DNA of 46,566 bases, from positions 1 through 46,566 of the forward strand of contig JAEXOD010000169.1 in assembly GCA_023447335.1 (NCBI GenBank), written 5' to 3'. The notes under the pieces were generated by a model. That model saw only the letters and a list, made by a program, of their open reading frames with translations. It made no database searches and had not been told where the DNA came from. Shown here one piece after another: positions 26,803 through 36,287 of this stretch. The DNA comes from Bacteroidota bacterium (GTDB lineage: Bacteria; Bacteroidota; Ignavibacteria; Ignavibacteriales; Melioribacteraceae). The position numbers and the translations under genes were made by a program. The first letter of the stretch is position 1. Every line of letters starts with the position of its first letter.

Positions 26803-28007
26803 AAATGAGCGGCGGACCTGCTTCGTTTTATATTAAATTAATGTTGCTCTTTTTTGCATTAGTTATCGCAATAGGAACTTTATTATACACTCAAAATATT
26901 GTTGAACAACTGCAAAAACGAGAAAGGCAGACCGTCGAATTATATGCAAAAAGTTTTGAATATGTAGCAGGTTTGGAAGACTCCCCTTCCGATCTTACCT
27001 TTATTTTTGAAAACATTATTCAAAGAATAGATTTCCCCTTAATACTTACCGATACTTATGATAATTTTGATTTGAGTAATATTTCGGGTGGTATAAGAAA
27101 TCTTGATATAGATTCAAATTTATCGCTAAAAGAAAAAGAAAAATATGTTAGACAACAGCTAGTCGAATTAAAATCTTTACACGATCCGCTACTTATTAAA
27201 TATCAAGATTCAATTGTACTAGCAAAAATATATTACGGAGATTCTGTACTTGTAAGAAAATTAAAGTATTATCCGTATTTACAAATTCTTGTAGCAATGC
27301 TTTTTATTGCACTTGCTTACTTTGGTTTTAGTTATTTAAAACGAAGTGAACAAAGCAACATTTGGGTAGGAATGTCTAAAGAAACCGCTCACCAATTAGG
27401 AACGCCTATCTCTTCTTTAATGGGTTGGACAGAAATTATTAAGATGAGTTATAAAGAACCCGATAAGGTTTTGGATGCCACTACCGAAATTGAAAATGAC
27501 TTGGCAAGACTAAATAAGATTGCTATGAGATTCAGTAAAATCGGTAGCAAACCGGAGTTAAAGCCTGAACGGATTGATGATATTTTACAAACTACTGCAA
27601 ATTATTTTAGTCGTAGACTTCCTCAAACCAGAAAGAATGTAACTATAGATATTGATATAAGCGGAAAAATTTTAGTAATGCTAAATAAAGAACTTTTTGA
27701 ATGGGTTTTAGAAAATTTAATTAAAAATGCCCTCGATGCAATTGAAAACAAAAAGGGTTTTATTAAGTTTTTAGTTACTGAAAATGAAAAACAAGTAGTT
27801 ATTGAAGTAAGCGATAACGGCAAAGGAATTGATTTAAAGAGAAGAAAAGATGTTTTTAGACCCGGTTACAGCACTAAAAGACGTGGCTGGGGGTTAGGTT
27901 TATCACTTTCAAAAAGAATTGTGGAAGAATACCACAACGGTAAAATTTTTGTAAGCCATTCAGTAATAAATGAAGGAACAACCTTTACAATTATTTTACC
28001 TAAATAG
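26799..28007 (+). CDS. Membrane-bound sensor histidine kinase
   Basis: A 402-residue kinase. Two membrane spans (~11-30 and ~160-180) enclose a ~130-residue periplasmic sensor that I do not recognise. The H-box is KETAHQLGTPISSL with phospho-acceptor H198. The ATPase has N-box ENLIKNALDAIE (N308), DNGKGID (337-343) and GWGLGLSLSKRI (361-372). There is no receiver domain and no adjacent response regulator. The start overlaps the amidase stop (ATGA). Co-expression with an amidase suggests an envelope-related signal (inference). Confidence 0.9.
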   Translation: MKMSGGPASFYIKLMLLFFALVIAIGTLLYTQNIVEQLQKRERQTVELYAKSFEYVAGLEDSPSDLTFIFENIIQRIDFPLILTDTYDNFDLSNISGGIRNLDIDSNLSLKEKEKYVRQQLVELKSLHDPLLIKYQDSIVLAKIYYGDSVLVRKLKYYPYLQILVAMLFIALAYFGFSYLKRSEQSNIWVGMSKETAHQLGTPISSLMGWTEIIKMSYKEPDKVLDATTEIENDLARLNKIAMRFSKIGSKPELKPERIDDILQTTANYFSRRLPQTRKNVTIDIDISGKILVMLNKELFEWVLENLIKNALDAIENKKGFIKFLVTENEKQVVIEVSDNGKGIDLKRRKDVFRPGYSTKRRGWGLGLSLSKRIVEEYHNGKIFVSHSVINEGTTFTIILPK

Positions 28008-28017
28008 GAGAGAATTA

Positions 28018-29214
28018 TTGATTGCAGATAGAATAAAAGCAGCGGCAGAATCACCGACTTTAAAGTTAACCTCTAAAATAAAAAAGTTAAAAGAACAAGG
28101 ATTAAATATAATAGAACTTAATATCGGTGAACCGGATTTGCCTACTCCTGAAAATATTAAAAATGCCGGAAAAAATGCCCTTGATAACAATTTTACAAAA
28201 TATACCGTTAATCAAGGAATAACATCTTTAAGAGAGGAAATAAGCAAAAAATTACAAACTGAAAATTCAATTTTTTATAGTCCTGATGAAATTGTTGTAA
28301 GTACCGGGGCAAAACAATCCGTATATAATGCGATAATGGCAGTAATTAATCCCGGTGATGAAGTAATAATACCGGCACCTTATTATGTATCATACCCTGA
28401 AATTGTAAAGTTAGCCGGGGGTATACCTGTTTTTGTTGACGGAGATAAAAAGAATTTCCTAAAACCTGATGCCAACAATATAGAAAAAACTATCAGCAAT
28501 AAAACAAAAATGATAGTTTTATGTAACCCGAATAACCCTACAGGAGCTGTTTTAAATAAAGCCGAACTCGAAAAGATTGCAAAAATAGTAATAAAAAACA
28601 GACTATATGTACTTGTTGACGAGATATATGAAAAATTAGTGTATGATGATATTAAGTTTTGCAGTTTTGCATCAATTGATCCGGAATTAAAGAAATATAC
28701 AATTCTTGTCAACGGTGTATCAAAATCTTTTTGTATGACCGGTTGGCGACTTGGATTTGTAGCTTCAAATAAGGAAATAATTAATGCTATTAATATATTG
28801 CAAAGCCATCAAACCGGAAATACTTCATCAATTACACAATATGCGGCATTTGCAGCATATAATTTAGAAAAAGAATTTAGTCTTTATTTAAAAAATGAAT
28901 TCGAAAAAAGAAGAAATCTATTTTATGAATTATTAACTAAAATTCCCGGAATTAAGCTAGATAAACCGAACGGGGCTTTTTATTTATTCCCCAATATTTC
29001 GTATTATATCGGTTCGAGTTTTGGAGCATTCACTATAAACAATTCAGAGGATTTTTGCGATTTTATATTAGATAATGCCGGAATTGCAGTTGTACCGGGA
29101 ACTGCTTTCGGAACCGAAGGTTATATCAGAATAGCTTACACAATCGAACAAGAAGAAATAAAAAAAGCCGCAACTTTAATGAGTGCGGCTATTAGCAAAC
29201 TTATAAAAGTTTAA
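28018..29214 (+). CDS. Class I pyridoxal-phosphate aminotransferase, aspartate aminotransferase type
   Basis: A 398-residue enzyme. I place the start at TTG 28018, which has a GGAGAG site 5 bases upstream and gives MIADRIKAAAESPTLKL, the usual N-terminus. An ATG at 27970 would lie inside the kinase gene without a ribosome site. Motifs: NIGEPDLPTPENI, KYTVNQGITSLREEI, NPNNPTG (N172), VDEIYEKLVYD (D201, Y204), the PLP lysine in NGVSKSFCMTGWRLGF (K236), and FGTEGYIRIAY. Most like AspB/AspC class Ib aminotransferases; another amino-acid specificity is possible. It ends in a 4-base convergent overlap with aroE. Confidence 0.92.
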   Translation: MIADRIKAAAESPTLKLTSKIKKLKEQGLNIIELNIGEPDLPTPENIKNAGKNALDNNFTKYTVNQGITSLREEISKKLQTENSIFYSPDEIVVSTGAKQSVYNAIMAVINPGDEVIIPAPYYVSYPEIVKLAGGIPVFVDGDKKNFLKPDANNIEKTISNKTKMIVLCNPNNPTGAVLNKAELEKIAKIVIKNRLYVLVDEIYEKLVYDDIKFCSFASIDPELKKYTILVNGVSKSFCMTGWRLGFVASNKEIINAINILQSHQTGNTSSITQYAAFAAYNLEKEFSLYLKNEFEKRRNLFYELLTKIPGIKLDKPNGAFYLFPNISYYIGSSFGAFTINNSEDFCDFILDNAGIAVVPGTAFGTEGYIRIAYTIEQEEIKKAATLMSAAISKLIKV

Positions 29215-30089
29215 GAATTTAAATAAAGTTCTAATGATTTATACACTTTTTCTTTTGGCATTTGTGTGTTTGTCCAAAGTTCAAAACTTTTTGCCCCTTG
29301 CTCAATAAACATGGTTAAACCGGTAATAGTTTTTGCTCCTTTCTTTGATGCCAATTTCAATAATTTTGTTTTTAACGGATTATAAACCGCATCAAAAACA
29401 ATTTGACCTTTTCGAAAACCATCTGAAATAATAATTGGCGAATCGTCCGGATTAGGATGCATTCCTAATGAAGTAGTGTTTATAATTAACTTAGAATCAT
29501 ATAAAACCGTAACTAAATCAGGAGGAACCAACTCGTAAGATTTAATTGAGTTATACATCATTTTTGTAGTGAAATACTCTTTCATAGATTCAGCAATCTG
29601 TTCGGTGCGATTAATAATATTTATTTGACCGACTTTAAAATATCTAATTAAAGCATAAATAACACTTCTGGCAGCACCACCGGCACCAAAAACCGAAACC
29701 ACTTCCCCGGCAATTTCATCCTTAAATGGTAAAAGACTTTCGTAAACACCGTTCACGTCAGTATTCAAGCCAATTAAACGACCGTTTTCATTAATTACGG
29801 TATTTACTGCTCCTATTATACTTGCCTCTTCAGAAACTTGATTTAAGTAAAACAATATTTTTTCTTTATGCGGCAAAGTAACGTTAAAACCTTTAACGCC
29901 AAGAGCCACTATTCCTTTTACTGCATCTTTCAAACTTTCAATAGGTACATCAAATGGTAAATATACATAATCTAATCCGTTTAATTCAAACCCCATATTA
30001 TGAATAAAGGGTGAAAATGAATGCTTAATTGGATGACCTATTATCCCGACAATTTTTGTATTATGCGAAAATTTATTTATTGAATCCAT
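29211..30089 (-). CDS. aroE: Shikimate dehydrogenase
   Basis: A 292-residue NADPH-dependent enzyme of the shikimate pathway. Substrate residues lie in HPIKHSFSPFIHN (S24, S26), the catalytic lysine in NVTLPHKEKI (K75) and aspartate in GLNTDVNGV (D111). The nucleotide site is GAGGAA (135-140), followed by INTTSLGMHPNPDDSP. The length is normal. It follows the TPR gene by 9 bases and probably shares its transcript, though no functional link is known. The start is chosen at the first good ATG; the first 10 residues are not conserved in the family. Confidence 0.95.
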   Translation of the reverse strand: MDSINKFSHNTKIVGIIGHPIKHSFSPFIHNMGFELNGLDYVYLPFDVPIESLKDAVKGIVALGVKGFNVTLPHKEKILFYLNQVSEEASIIGAVNTVINENGRLIGLNTDVNGVYESLLPFKDEIAGEVVSVFGAGGAARSVIYALIRYFKVGQINIINRTEQIAESMKEYFTTKMMYNSIKSYELVPPDLVTVLYDSKLIINTTSLGMHPNPDDSPIIISDGFRKGQIVFDAVYNPLKTKLLKLASKKGAKTITGLTMFIEQGAKSFELWTNTQMPKEKVYKSLELYLNS

Positions 30090-30098
30090 CTAAATCGA

Positions 30099-31520
30099 TT
30101 ATTTTTTATCAAAAAATTGTTTAAACAAATCTATTGTCTTAATATCTTTGAAATCATTTACTAAATTATTCCTTATTTCAGGAGAGTATTTTATGGCAAT
30201 TCGCAAATTCTCAACCACCTCATCCTGCTTTTCCATATTAAAAAGTACTTTAGCTTTTTCGTAATATGCATAACTAAATTTTGGATTACGTTGTATTGTC
30301 TCGTTGAAATAATCAATAGCACGATTTAGTTCACCAAAGTTAGAATAAATAACGCCTAATTTAAACCATGTTTCATAACTTGTGTCCCCTTTTTCAATAG
30401 CGGTGATATATGAAACAATTGCATCATTAATTCTTCCTAAATTAAACTCTGTATCTGCTTTTTCAACATACGCATCTAACATTTCAGGATCATTTATAAT
30501 AGCTTTTTTGTATTCCATCAAAGCCTTATAATAGTTTTCTTCTAAAAAGTAAATATGACCTCTATTATAGTGTGATTCAGCAATTTCATGATTTGCTTCA
30601 ATTGATTTTTTATAATAATATAAAGCTTCAAAATGTTTACCCAAATCCTCGTAACTTTGAGCTAAAGCAAAAATTGCAGTTTTATCAAAAGGATCTATTT
30701 CAACAGCCTTATAAAACGAATCAGCCGCTTCCTCAAAGTTATTTAGTTTTGCGAAAGCTACACCGAGATTAAACCATGCATCGGCATGTCTATCAAAATT
30801 AACCAATGAAAGTTTTAATTCGTTAATTGCTTCTTCATACTTTTCTTGTTTTAAATAGATTATTCCCTTATGATAATGTACACTGTAAAAATCATTATCA
30901 CCGTCACCAATTAAATCAAAAGTCTGCAAAGCTTCATCATAATTTAGCAAACTATCGTATACAAATGCTAAATCAAACAAAGGTTCAATATATGTATTGT
31001 CTAAATCGTAAGCTTTTTTAAAAAATTCGATAGCTATTTCGTTTTTACCCAATTTATTATAATTACTTCCTAGATTATACATAACTTCCGGATTATAAGG
31101 TTCTAAATCCCGTGCTTTGTATAGTGAGTTTATTGCATCTTCAAATTTTTCTAAATTTTCTTGAGCTATAGCTAAGTTAATTAAAGTTTCTATATCGTTA
31201 GGCGCAATTTCCAAAGATTTAAGTAAACATTCTTCAGCTTTATCAAACGATAAATAGTTATTATAATAAATCCCCTTAATTTGCCAGAATTCTGCTTTAT
31301 AAGGCATTACTTCTAAAATAGCATCTAAAATTTCTATTAATCCGTCAAAGAAACCAAGTTCCGAACATTCGGTTACCGTTTCTTCAATATATTCATAATT
31401 GGAAAATAACTGACCGTCATCAATGTAGGAGCGACAAGTTTCAATTTTAGCAAGTAGTTCTTTTTCTTCGGAAGTATATTCTTCTCCAAACTGCAAAAAG
31501 AAATTATCGGTAGGTTCCAT
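30099..31520 (-). CDS. Tetratricopeptide-repeat protein
   Basis: A 473-residue soluble protein made almost wholly of 34-residue TPR units from about residue 60 on. Around a dozen units are seen, for example GIYYNNYLSFDKAEECLLKSLEIAPND and NLGVAFAKLNNFEEAADSFYKAVEIDP. The first ~55 residues are acidic and not TPR-like. No signal peptide, membrane span or enzymatic domain is visible, so it is most likely a cytoplasmic scaffold for protein contacts; the partner is unknown. Upstream gene of the aroE pair. Confidence 0.88.
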   Translation of the reverse strand: MEPTDNFFLQFGEEYTSEEKELLAKIETCRSYIDDGQLFSNYEYIEETVTECSELGFFDGLIEILDAILEVMPYKAEFWQIKGIYYNNYLSFDKAEECLLKSLEIAPNDIETLINLAIAQENLEKFEDAINSLYKARDLEPYNPEVMYNLGSNYNKLGKNEIAIEFFKKAYDLDNTYIEPLFDLAFVYDSLLNYDEALQTFDLIGDGDNDFYSVHYHKGIIYLKQEKYEEAINELKLSLVNFDRHADAWFNLGVAFAKLNNFEEAADSFYKAVEIDPFDKTAIFALAQSYEDLGKHFEALYYYKKSIEANHEIAESHYNRGHIYFLEENYYKALMEYKKAIINDPEMLDAYVEKADTEFNLGRINDAIVSYITAIEKGDTSYETWFKLGVIYSNFGELNRAIDYFNETIQRNPKFSYAYYEKAKVLFNMEKQDEVVENLRIAIKYSPEIRNNLVNDFKDIKTIDLFKQFFDKK

Positions 31521-31725
31521 ATATCTCCTTTTTAATCAGGACAAATGTAAAAAAAACAATTTCTTTTATCAAATTAAATTTTTGTTATACTCAATTATCA
31601 ATTTTAACAAAACCTTAATTTTATAAGTATAATTATACGGAAAATTTAAATAAAAAGAAATCTATTTTATATTATACAGAATTCTTTTATTTTTGAGAGT
31701 ATTATTTAACAAATTTAGGAGATAT

Positions 31726-32406
31726 ATGCCTGATAGTGAGACGCTTAAGTATGAAGCGGCTAAAAAAGCAGTAGATTTAATTCATTCTGAAATGATTATA
31801 GGACTTGGTACTGGTTCTACAGCAAATCACGCCATAAAATTAATTGCCGAAAAGTTTCATGCCGGGATAATAACTGATATTAAAGGGATTCCCAGTTCTG
31901 ATGCTACTGAAAAACTCGCTCTTCAATTAGGAATTCCGTTAACAAATCTTACAGAAAATCCTATTATCGATTTAACAATAGACGGTGCGGATGAAGTGGA
32001 TTCACAAAAAAACCTTATTAAAGGTGGTGGCGGAGCTTTGCTTAGAGAAAAGATAATTGCTCAAGCAAGTAAACGCGAAGTCATAATTGTTGATAATTCT
32101 AAAATTTCCGAAAAATTAGGTACCAAGTGGCATTTGCCTATCGAAGTAATTCCTTTTGCTTATTCCAGCGAAAAACACTTTTTAGAAATATTAGGTGCCG
32201 ATGTAACTTTAAGAAAAAAAAATAATGAAATTTTTATTACAGACGAAAACAATTATATATTAGACTGTAATTTCGGAATGATTGATAATCCTGAAGAACT
32301 AGCTGCTAAATTGAATGATAGAGCGGGCATTGTTGAACACGGATTATTCGTTAATTTGTGCCATACTTTGATTATTGCTACTGAAACCGGTGTTTTAATT
32401 AAATAG
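31726..32406 (+). CDS. rpiA: Ribose-5-phosphate isomerase A
   Basis: A 226-residue enzyme interconverting ribose-5-phosphate and ribulose-5-phosphate. I chose the ATG at 31726 because AGGAG lies 4 bases upstream; an in-frame TTG at 31693 has no such site. Motifs: GLGTGSTANHAI, GIPSSDATEKLA, DLTIDGADEVD, KGGGGALLREKI and KWHLPIEVIPF, the standard RpiA set including the catalytic aspartates and glutamate. It is a single-gene unit, followed by a long hairpin before the convergent nrdJ. Confidence 0.95.
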   Translation: MPDSETLKYEAAKKAVDLIHSEMIIGLGTGSTANHAIKLIAEKFHAGIITDIKGIPSSDATEKLALQLGIPLTNLTENPIIDLTIDGADEVDSQKNLIKGGGGALLREKIIAQASKREVIIVDNSKISEKLGTKWHLPIEVIPFAYSSEKHFLEILGADVTLRKKNNEIFITDENNYILDCNFGMIDNPEELAAKLNDRAGIVEHGLFVNLCHTLIIATETGVLIK

Positions 32407-32415
32407 ATTTGATCA

Positions 32416-32453
32416 TTTTCCCAACTGTCAAATAATATTGACAGTTAGGAAAA
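32416..32453. terminator. Long hairpin between convergent rpiA and nrdJ, probable bidirectional terminator
   Basis: AACTGTCAA (32423-32431) pairs with TTGACAGTT (32438-32446) around a 6-base loop. After one mismatch TTTTCC pairs with GGAAAA, giving about 15 pairs in all. The base of the stem supplies T-rich sequence on either strand. It lies right after the rpiA stop and ~35 bases after the nrdJ stop in the other direction. No long T run follows, so termination strength is uncertain. Confidence 0.65.
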
Positions 32454-32485
32454 TAATTCTGGCAGAGTGTGGCTTATTTCAATTC

Positions 32486-35400
32486 TTATGAACAACCGGT
32501 AGTATTACCGCAAGTTTTGCAATATAAACAAGTACCTTGTCTTACCATTGTATTGCTTTGACAAACCTCGCAGATATCGCCGGTGTAACCTAAACTTCTT
32601 GCTTCTTCAAATTTTACCTGTTTTTCAGATTTCTTAGTTTTTCCTTTGTTTTTAGGAGACTTTTGTCTTTCTTCTTGAATTAATTCTTCTTTTTCAAGTT
32701 GAATAGTTCTAACACTAACAATTTCCTCACTTTCAAAATCATCATCATACTGTGATTTTGAACGAGATTTCAATTCAATTTCTTCTTCGGAAACATGAGC
32801 AAGGTCATATCTTCCTAAGTAAGAAACTGCTAATTCCCTAAATATGTAATCAATAACCGAAGTTGCCATTCTAATTCTATCGTTCCCTACAATCATACCG
32901 CTTGGTTCAAATTTTGTAAAAATAAAAGCATCAACAAACTCTTCAAGCGGAACGCCATGTTGTAAACCTAAAGAAATTGCAATTGCAAAATTATTTAATA
33001 GTGATCTAAATGCAGCACCTTCTTTATGCATGTCTAAAAATATTTCACCCAGTTGACCGTTTTCATATTCACCGGTTCTAATATATACGGTTTGTCCGTT
33101 AATTTTAGCTTTTTGAGTGTAACCGATTCTTCTATCGGGTAGTCTTCTTCTTTTTGCAATATATCTATGAATAATTTTTTCTGCTATTTTTACTAAATCG
33201 TTGTTTTCTTTTGCTTCTAAAATTTCTTCTGCATCATCCGCAGTTATTGAATTAAGCGGTTGAGAAAGTTTTGAGCTATCACGATAAAGTGCAGTAGCTT
33301 TTAATCCCAATTTCCAGCCTAACATATAACATTCTTCAACTTCATTAATTGTAGCCGAATTTTGGAGATTTATTGTTTTTGATATAGCTCCGGATAAAAA
33401 TGGTTGTGCGGCAGCCATAACCAAAAGGTGTGCTTGGTGACGAATAAAACGTTTTCCTTTTTTTCCGTTCTTATTTGCACAATCAAAAACCGAATAATGT
33501 TCGCTTTTTAAATAAGGTGCTCCTTCAACCGTCATAGTTCCGCAAACATAATCATTTGCAGCTGCTATTTCTTCCTTAGTAAAACCTAATTCTTCTAATA
33601 TAGAAAAATTATAATCGTTTAATTTCTCTTTTTCAATATTTAATGTTTTAATGCAAAAATCTTCACCAAGTGTAAATTTGTTAAAAACGGAATTTAGGTC
33701 AAACGAACCGGTTAATATTTTTTCTATTTTTTCAAATATCTCTTTTGTAAAACCTTTGTCTTTAAGTGTTTCTGGATTTATATAAGGACATCCTTTCAGC
33801 GTTCCTTTTCCGACAGCATATTTTTCGATTTCTTCAATTTGTTCTGTACTATATCCTAATGTTTTTAGGGAAGGAGGAATTGATTGATTAATAATTTTAA
33901 AATAACCTCCACCCGCCAGTTTTTTATACTTTACAAGCGCATAATCAGGTTCAATTCCTGTAGTATCACAATCCATAACAAGACCGATTGTACCTGTAGG
34001 AGCTAAAACTGTAACTTGAGCATTTCGATAGCCATATTTTTCACCTAATTCAAGAGCTTTATCTGCATCCTCTCTTGCTGCTGTTAACAAATCCTTTGGG
34101 CAATATTTTTCATTAATTCCCATCGGAGGTATCGTCAATCCTTCATATTCGGCATCTTTACTATTAAAAGCAGCTCTTCTATGATTACGTATCACTCTTA
34201 GCATATGATCTTTATTCTGCTCGTATCTTGGGAATGCTCCTAATTCTTTAGCCATCTCGGCACTTGTAGAATATGCGTTAAAATGCATAATAGCAGTAAT
34301 TGCACCGGTTAAAGCCAAAGCCTCTTGACTATCGTAAGGAATTCCCGCACGCATCAATAAAGAGCCTAAATTTGCGTATCCTAAACCTAAAGTTCTATAT
34401 AAATAGCTTCTTAATGCAACTTCTTTACTCGGATATTGTGCCATTAATACACTAATTTCAAGTGCAATTGTCCAAAGTTTTGTTGCATGTCTAAACTCGT
34501 TAATTTTATATTTTCCTTTTACTTCATCATAAAAACGAACCAAGTTTAAAGAAGCAAGGTTACAAGCAGTATCATCTAAAAACATATATTCGCTACAAGG
34601 GTTAGAGGCTTTTATCTCTCCGTCTGCCAAACATGTGTGCCATTCGTTAATGGTATCATGATATTGCAAACCCGGATCAGCACAATTCCATGCAGCAATT
34701 GCGATATCATCCCATATTTTTTTAGCTTTTAAAACTTTAAAGGGATTTGCTTCCCGATTTCCTTTTTTTGCTTTTTTAAGTTCCGTACGCCAATACAATG
34801 CCCAATTTTTATCCTCAATAACAGAATTCATAAATTTATTTGTTATTCTGATTGAGTTGTTAGAGTTTTGTCCGGAAACTGTTGCATAAGCTTCTCCGTT
34901 CCAATCTGTATCATAAACCGGAAATTCAATTGACTTGAATCCCAGCTTTGCAAATTGAATAACTTTTTCAATTAATTGTTCCGGTACATACTGTTTGCGT
35001 GATTCATGAATAGCTTGTTTTAATTTTTTATTAGTGAGCTTATTAAATCTTTCGTTTTCGGGATGCTCTGCATAACAAGCACTTATAATATTATTACAAT
35101 GGTAATTACAAATTTTACTACCTGCTACAATCGCTGCAACTTTTTGCTCTTCAACTACTTTCCAGTTTATATATTCTTCAATATCGGGATGATCAATATC
35201 CAAAGTAACCATTTTTGCCGCTCTTCGCGTAGTTCCGCCCGATTTAATAGCTCCGGCAGATCGGTCACCTATTCTTAAAAAGCTCATTAATCCCGATGAT
35301 TTACCTCCGCCGCTAAGCGGTTCGTTTATACCCCTGATATCTGAAAAATTAGTGCCGGTACCACTACCGTATTTAAATAATCGAGCTTCACGCACCCAAA

Positions 35401-36049
35401 GCTCCATTATCCCCCCCTCGTTTACCAAATCATCACTAATTGACTGAATAAAACAAGCATGCGGTTGTGGATGTGTATAAGCATCAACAGACTGAACAAG
35501 CTCTTTAGATTCGAAATCAACATAATAGTGTCCTTGCGAGGGTCCGTTTATACCATATGCCCAATTTAAACCGGTATTAAACCATTGCGGACTATTAGGT
35601 GCACACATCTGATAAGCAAGCATATAAAACATTTCATCATAATAGGTTAATGCATCTTCTTCGGTATCAAAAAAACCTGCTTTCCATCCCCAATATGTCC
35701 ATGTACCTGCTAAACGATTAAAAACTTGCTGTGCAGTATTTTCTGCACAAAAGCGTTTATCAACCGGCAATTTTTCCAGTTTTTCAGTATCAGGCTCACT
35801 TTTTTGTAACCACTCGGGAATTCCTTCTTCGGGTATTTTTTTTGTAAATGCAGGTACTCCGGCTTTTCTCATATATTTGCTTACCAAAATATCAGTTGCA
35901 ACTTGAGACCAAAAACTCGGAACAGTAACTTTTTCCATTTTAAAGACAACACTCTGATCAGTGTTTTTAATCTCAGAAACTCGCTCTTCATACTTGATAT
36001 CAAAATCAGCCTTTTTACCTGACTTTGTAAAAAGTCTTGGAATTTTCAT
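32486..36049 (-). CDS. nrdJ: Vitamin B12-dependent (class II) ribonucleotide reductase
   Basis: A 1187-residue adenosylcobalamin-dependent enzyme making deoxyribonucleotides, with or without oxygen. By motif, C199 (PHACFIQSISDD) and C496 (TACNLASLN) are the redox pair. NPCSE (483-487) holds the thiyl radical C485 and catalytic N483/E487. Also seen: APNSPQWFNTG, GSGTGTNFSDIRG, APTGTIGLVMDCDTTGIEPD. The C-terminus has a zinc-ribbon-like set of cysteines (CEVC, CLYC, CGNTTGC) that probably serves re-reduction. The length fits the long NrdJ form; no intein is present. A structured leader may lie upstream. Needs B12 from uptake or synthesis elsewhere. Confidence 0.96.
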   Translation of the reverse strand: MKIPRLFTKSGKKADFDIKYEERVSEIKNTDQSVVFKMEKVTVPSFWSQVATDILVSKYMRKAGVPAFTKKIPEEGIPEWLQKSEPDTEKLEKLPVDKRFCAENTAQQVFNRLAGTWTYWGWKAGFFDTEEDALTYYDEMFYMLAYQMCAPNSPQWFNTGLNWAYGINGPSQGHYYVDFESKELVQSVDAYTHPQPHACFIQSISDDLVNEGGIMELWVREARLFKYGSGTGTNFSDIRGINEPLSGGGKSSGLMSFLRIGDRSAGAIKSGGTTRRAAKMVTLDIDHPDIEEYINWKVVEEQKVAAIVAGSKICNYHCNNIISACYAEHPENERFNKLTNKKLKQAIHESRKQYVPEQLIEKVIQFAKLGFKSIEFPVYDTDWNGEAYATVSGQNSNNSIRITNKFMNSVIEDKNWALYWRTELKKAKKGNREANPFKVLKAKKIWDDIAIAAWNCADPGLQYHDTINEWHTCLADGEIKASNPCSEYMFLDDTACNLASLNLVRFYDEVKGKYKINEFRHATKLWTIALEISVLMAQYPSKEVALRSYLYRTLGLGYANLGSLLMRAGIPYDSQEALALTGAITAIMHFNAYSTSAEMAKELGAFPRYEQNKDHMLRVIRNHRRAAFNSKDAEYEGLTIPPMGINEKYCPKDLLTAAREDADKALELGEKYGYRNAQVTVLAPTGTIGLVMDCDTTGIEPDYALVKYKKLAGGGYFKIINQSIPPSLKTLGYSTEQIEEIEKYAVGKGTLKGCPYINPETLKDKGFTKEIFEKIEKILTGSFDLNSVFNKFTLGEDFCIKTLNIEKEKLNDYNFSILEELGFTKEEIAAANDYVCGTMTVEGAPYLKSEHYSVFDCANKNGKKGKRFIRHQAHLLVMAAAQPFLSGAISKTINLQNSATINEVEECYMLGWKLGLKATALYRDSSKLSQPLNSITADDAEEILEAKENNDLVKIAEKIIHRYIAKRRRLPDRRIGYTQKAKINGQTVYIRTGEYENGQLGEIFLDMHKEGAAFRSLLNNFAIAISLGLQHGVPLEEFVDAFIFTKFEPSGMIVGNDRIRMATSVIDYIFRELAVSYLGRYDLAHVSEEEIELKSRSKSQYDDDFESEEIVSVRTIQLEKEELIQEERQKSPKNKGKTKKSEKQVKFEEARSLGYTGDICEVCQSNTMVRQGTCLYCKTCGNTTGCS

Positions 36050-36125
36050 TTTATTTCCCTTTCATATAATATAATATCATTAAATAACTTTTATTTTCAA
36101 CGTAAATTTTGATAATAAGCCCCAC

Positions 36126-36150
36126 TCTCTTAAAGCGGAACACTTTGAGA
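36126..36150 (-). promoter_or_regulatory. Candidate structured leader element upstream of nrdJ
   Basis: On the minus strand TCTCAAAG and CTTTAAGAGA can form a stem of TCTC/GAGA plus AAAG/CTTT, with a 2-base bulge and a 7-base loop (TGTTCCG). GGGGCTT follows just downstream. This is the only GC-rich, foldable island in an otherwise AT-rich leader, about 80-100 bases before the nrdJ start. Function unknown; it may be an RNA element or a protein-binding site. Confidence 0.3.
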
Positions 36151-36275
36151 CTTTCATTAGTAATACAGGAAGATGTAAAAGAAAAAAAGTTTATCTTAAA
36201 TTAAGTTAAATCATTTAAAAAAAACAAATTAAATTTTAATAAAGCAAAAAATTTATTTTTTTGGAATTTATAAAC

Positions 36276-36287
36276 TTAAACGTTTAC
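36276..36287. promoter_or_regulatory. Candidate LacI-family operator upstream of malQ
   Basis: TTAAACGTTTAC contains the perfect CG-centred 10-base palindrome TAAACGTTTA, close to the general LacI/CcpA-type operator TGTAAACGTTTACA. It lies 86 bases before the malQ ATG. LacI-family maltose regulators are common, but none is in the window, so the binding protein is inferred only. Confidence 0.35.

Noticed and set aside
27970..28017. Upstream ATG start for the aminotransferase
   Set aside because: It lies within the kinase gene with no ribosome site; TTG 28018 has GGAGAG 5 bases upstream and a normal N-terminus.
31693..31725. Upstream TTG start for rpiA
   Set aside because: The ATG at 31726 has AGGAG at ideal spacing and matches the usual RpiA N-terminus.
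32486..36049. Intein in the long NrdJ
   Set aside because: The sequence reads through as standard long-form NrdJ; no intein splicing blocks or endonuclease motifs seen.
36050..36200. Cobalamin riboswitch before nrdJ
   Set aside because: No recognisable B12 box or the usual multi-helix core; only one short hairpin can be drawn.
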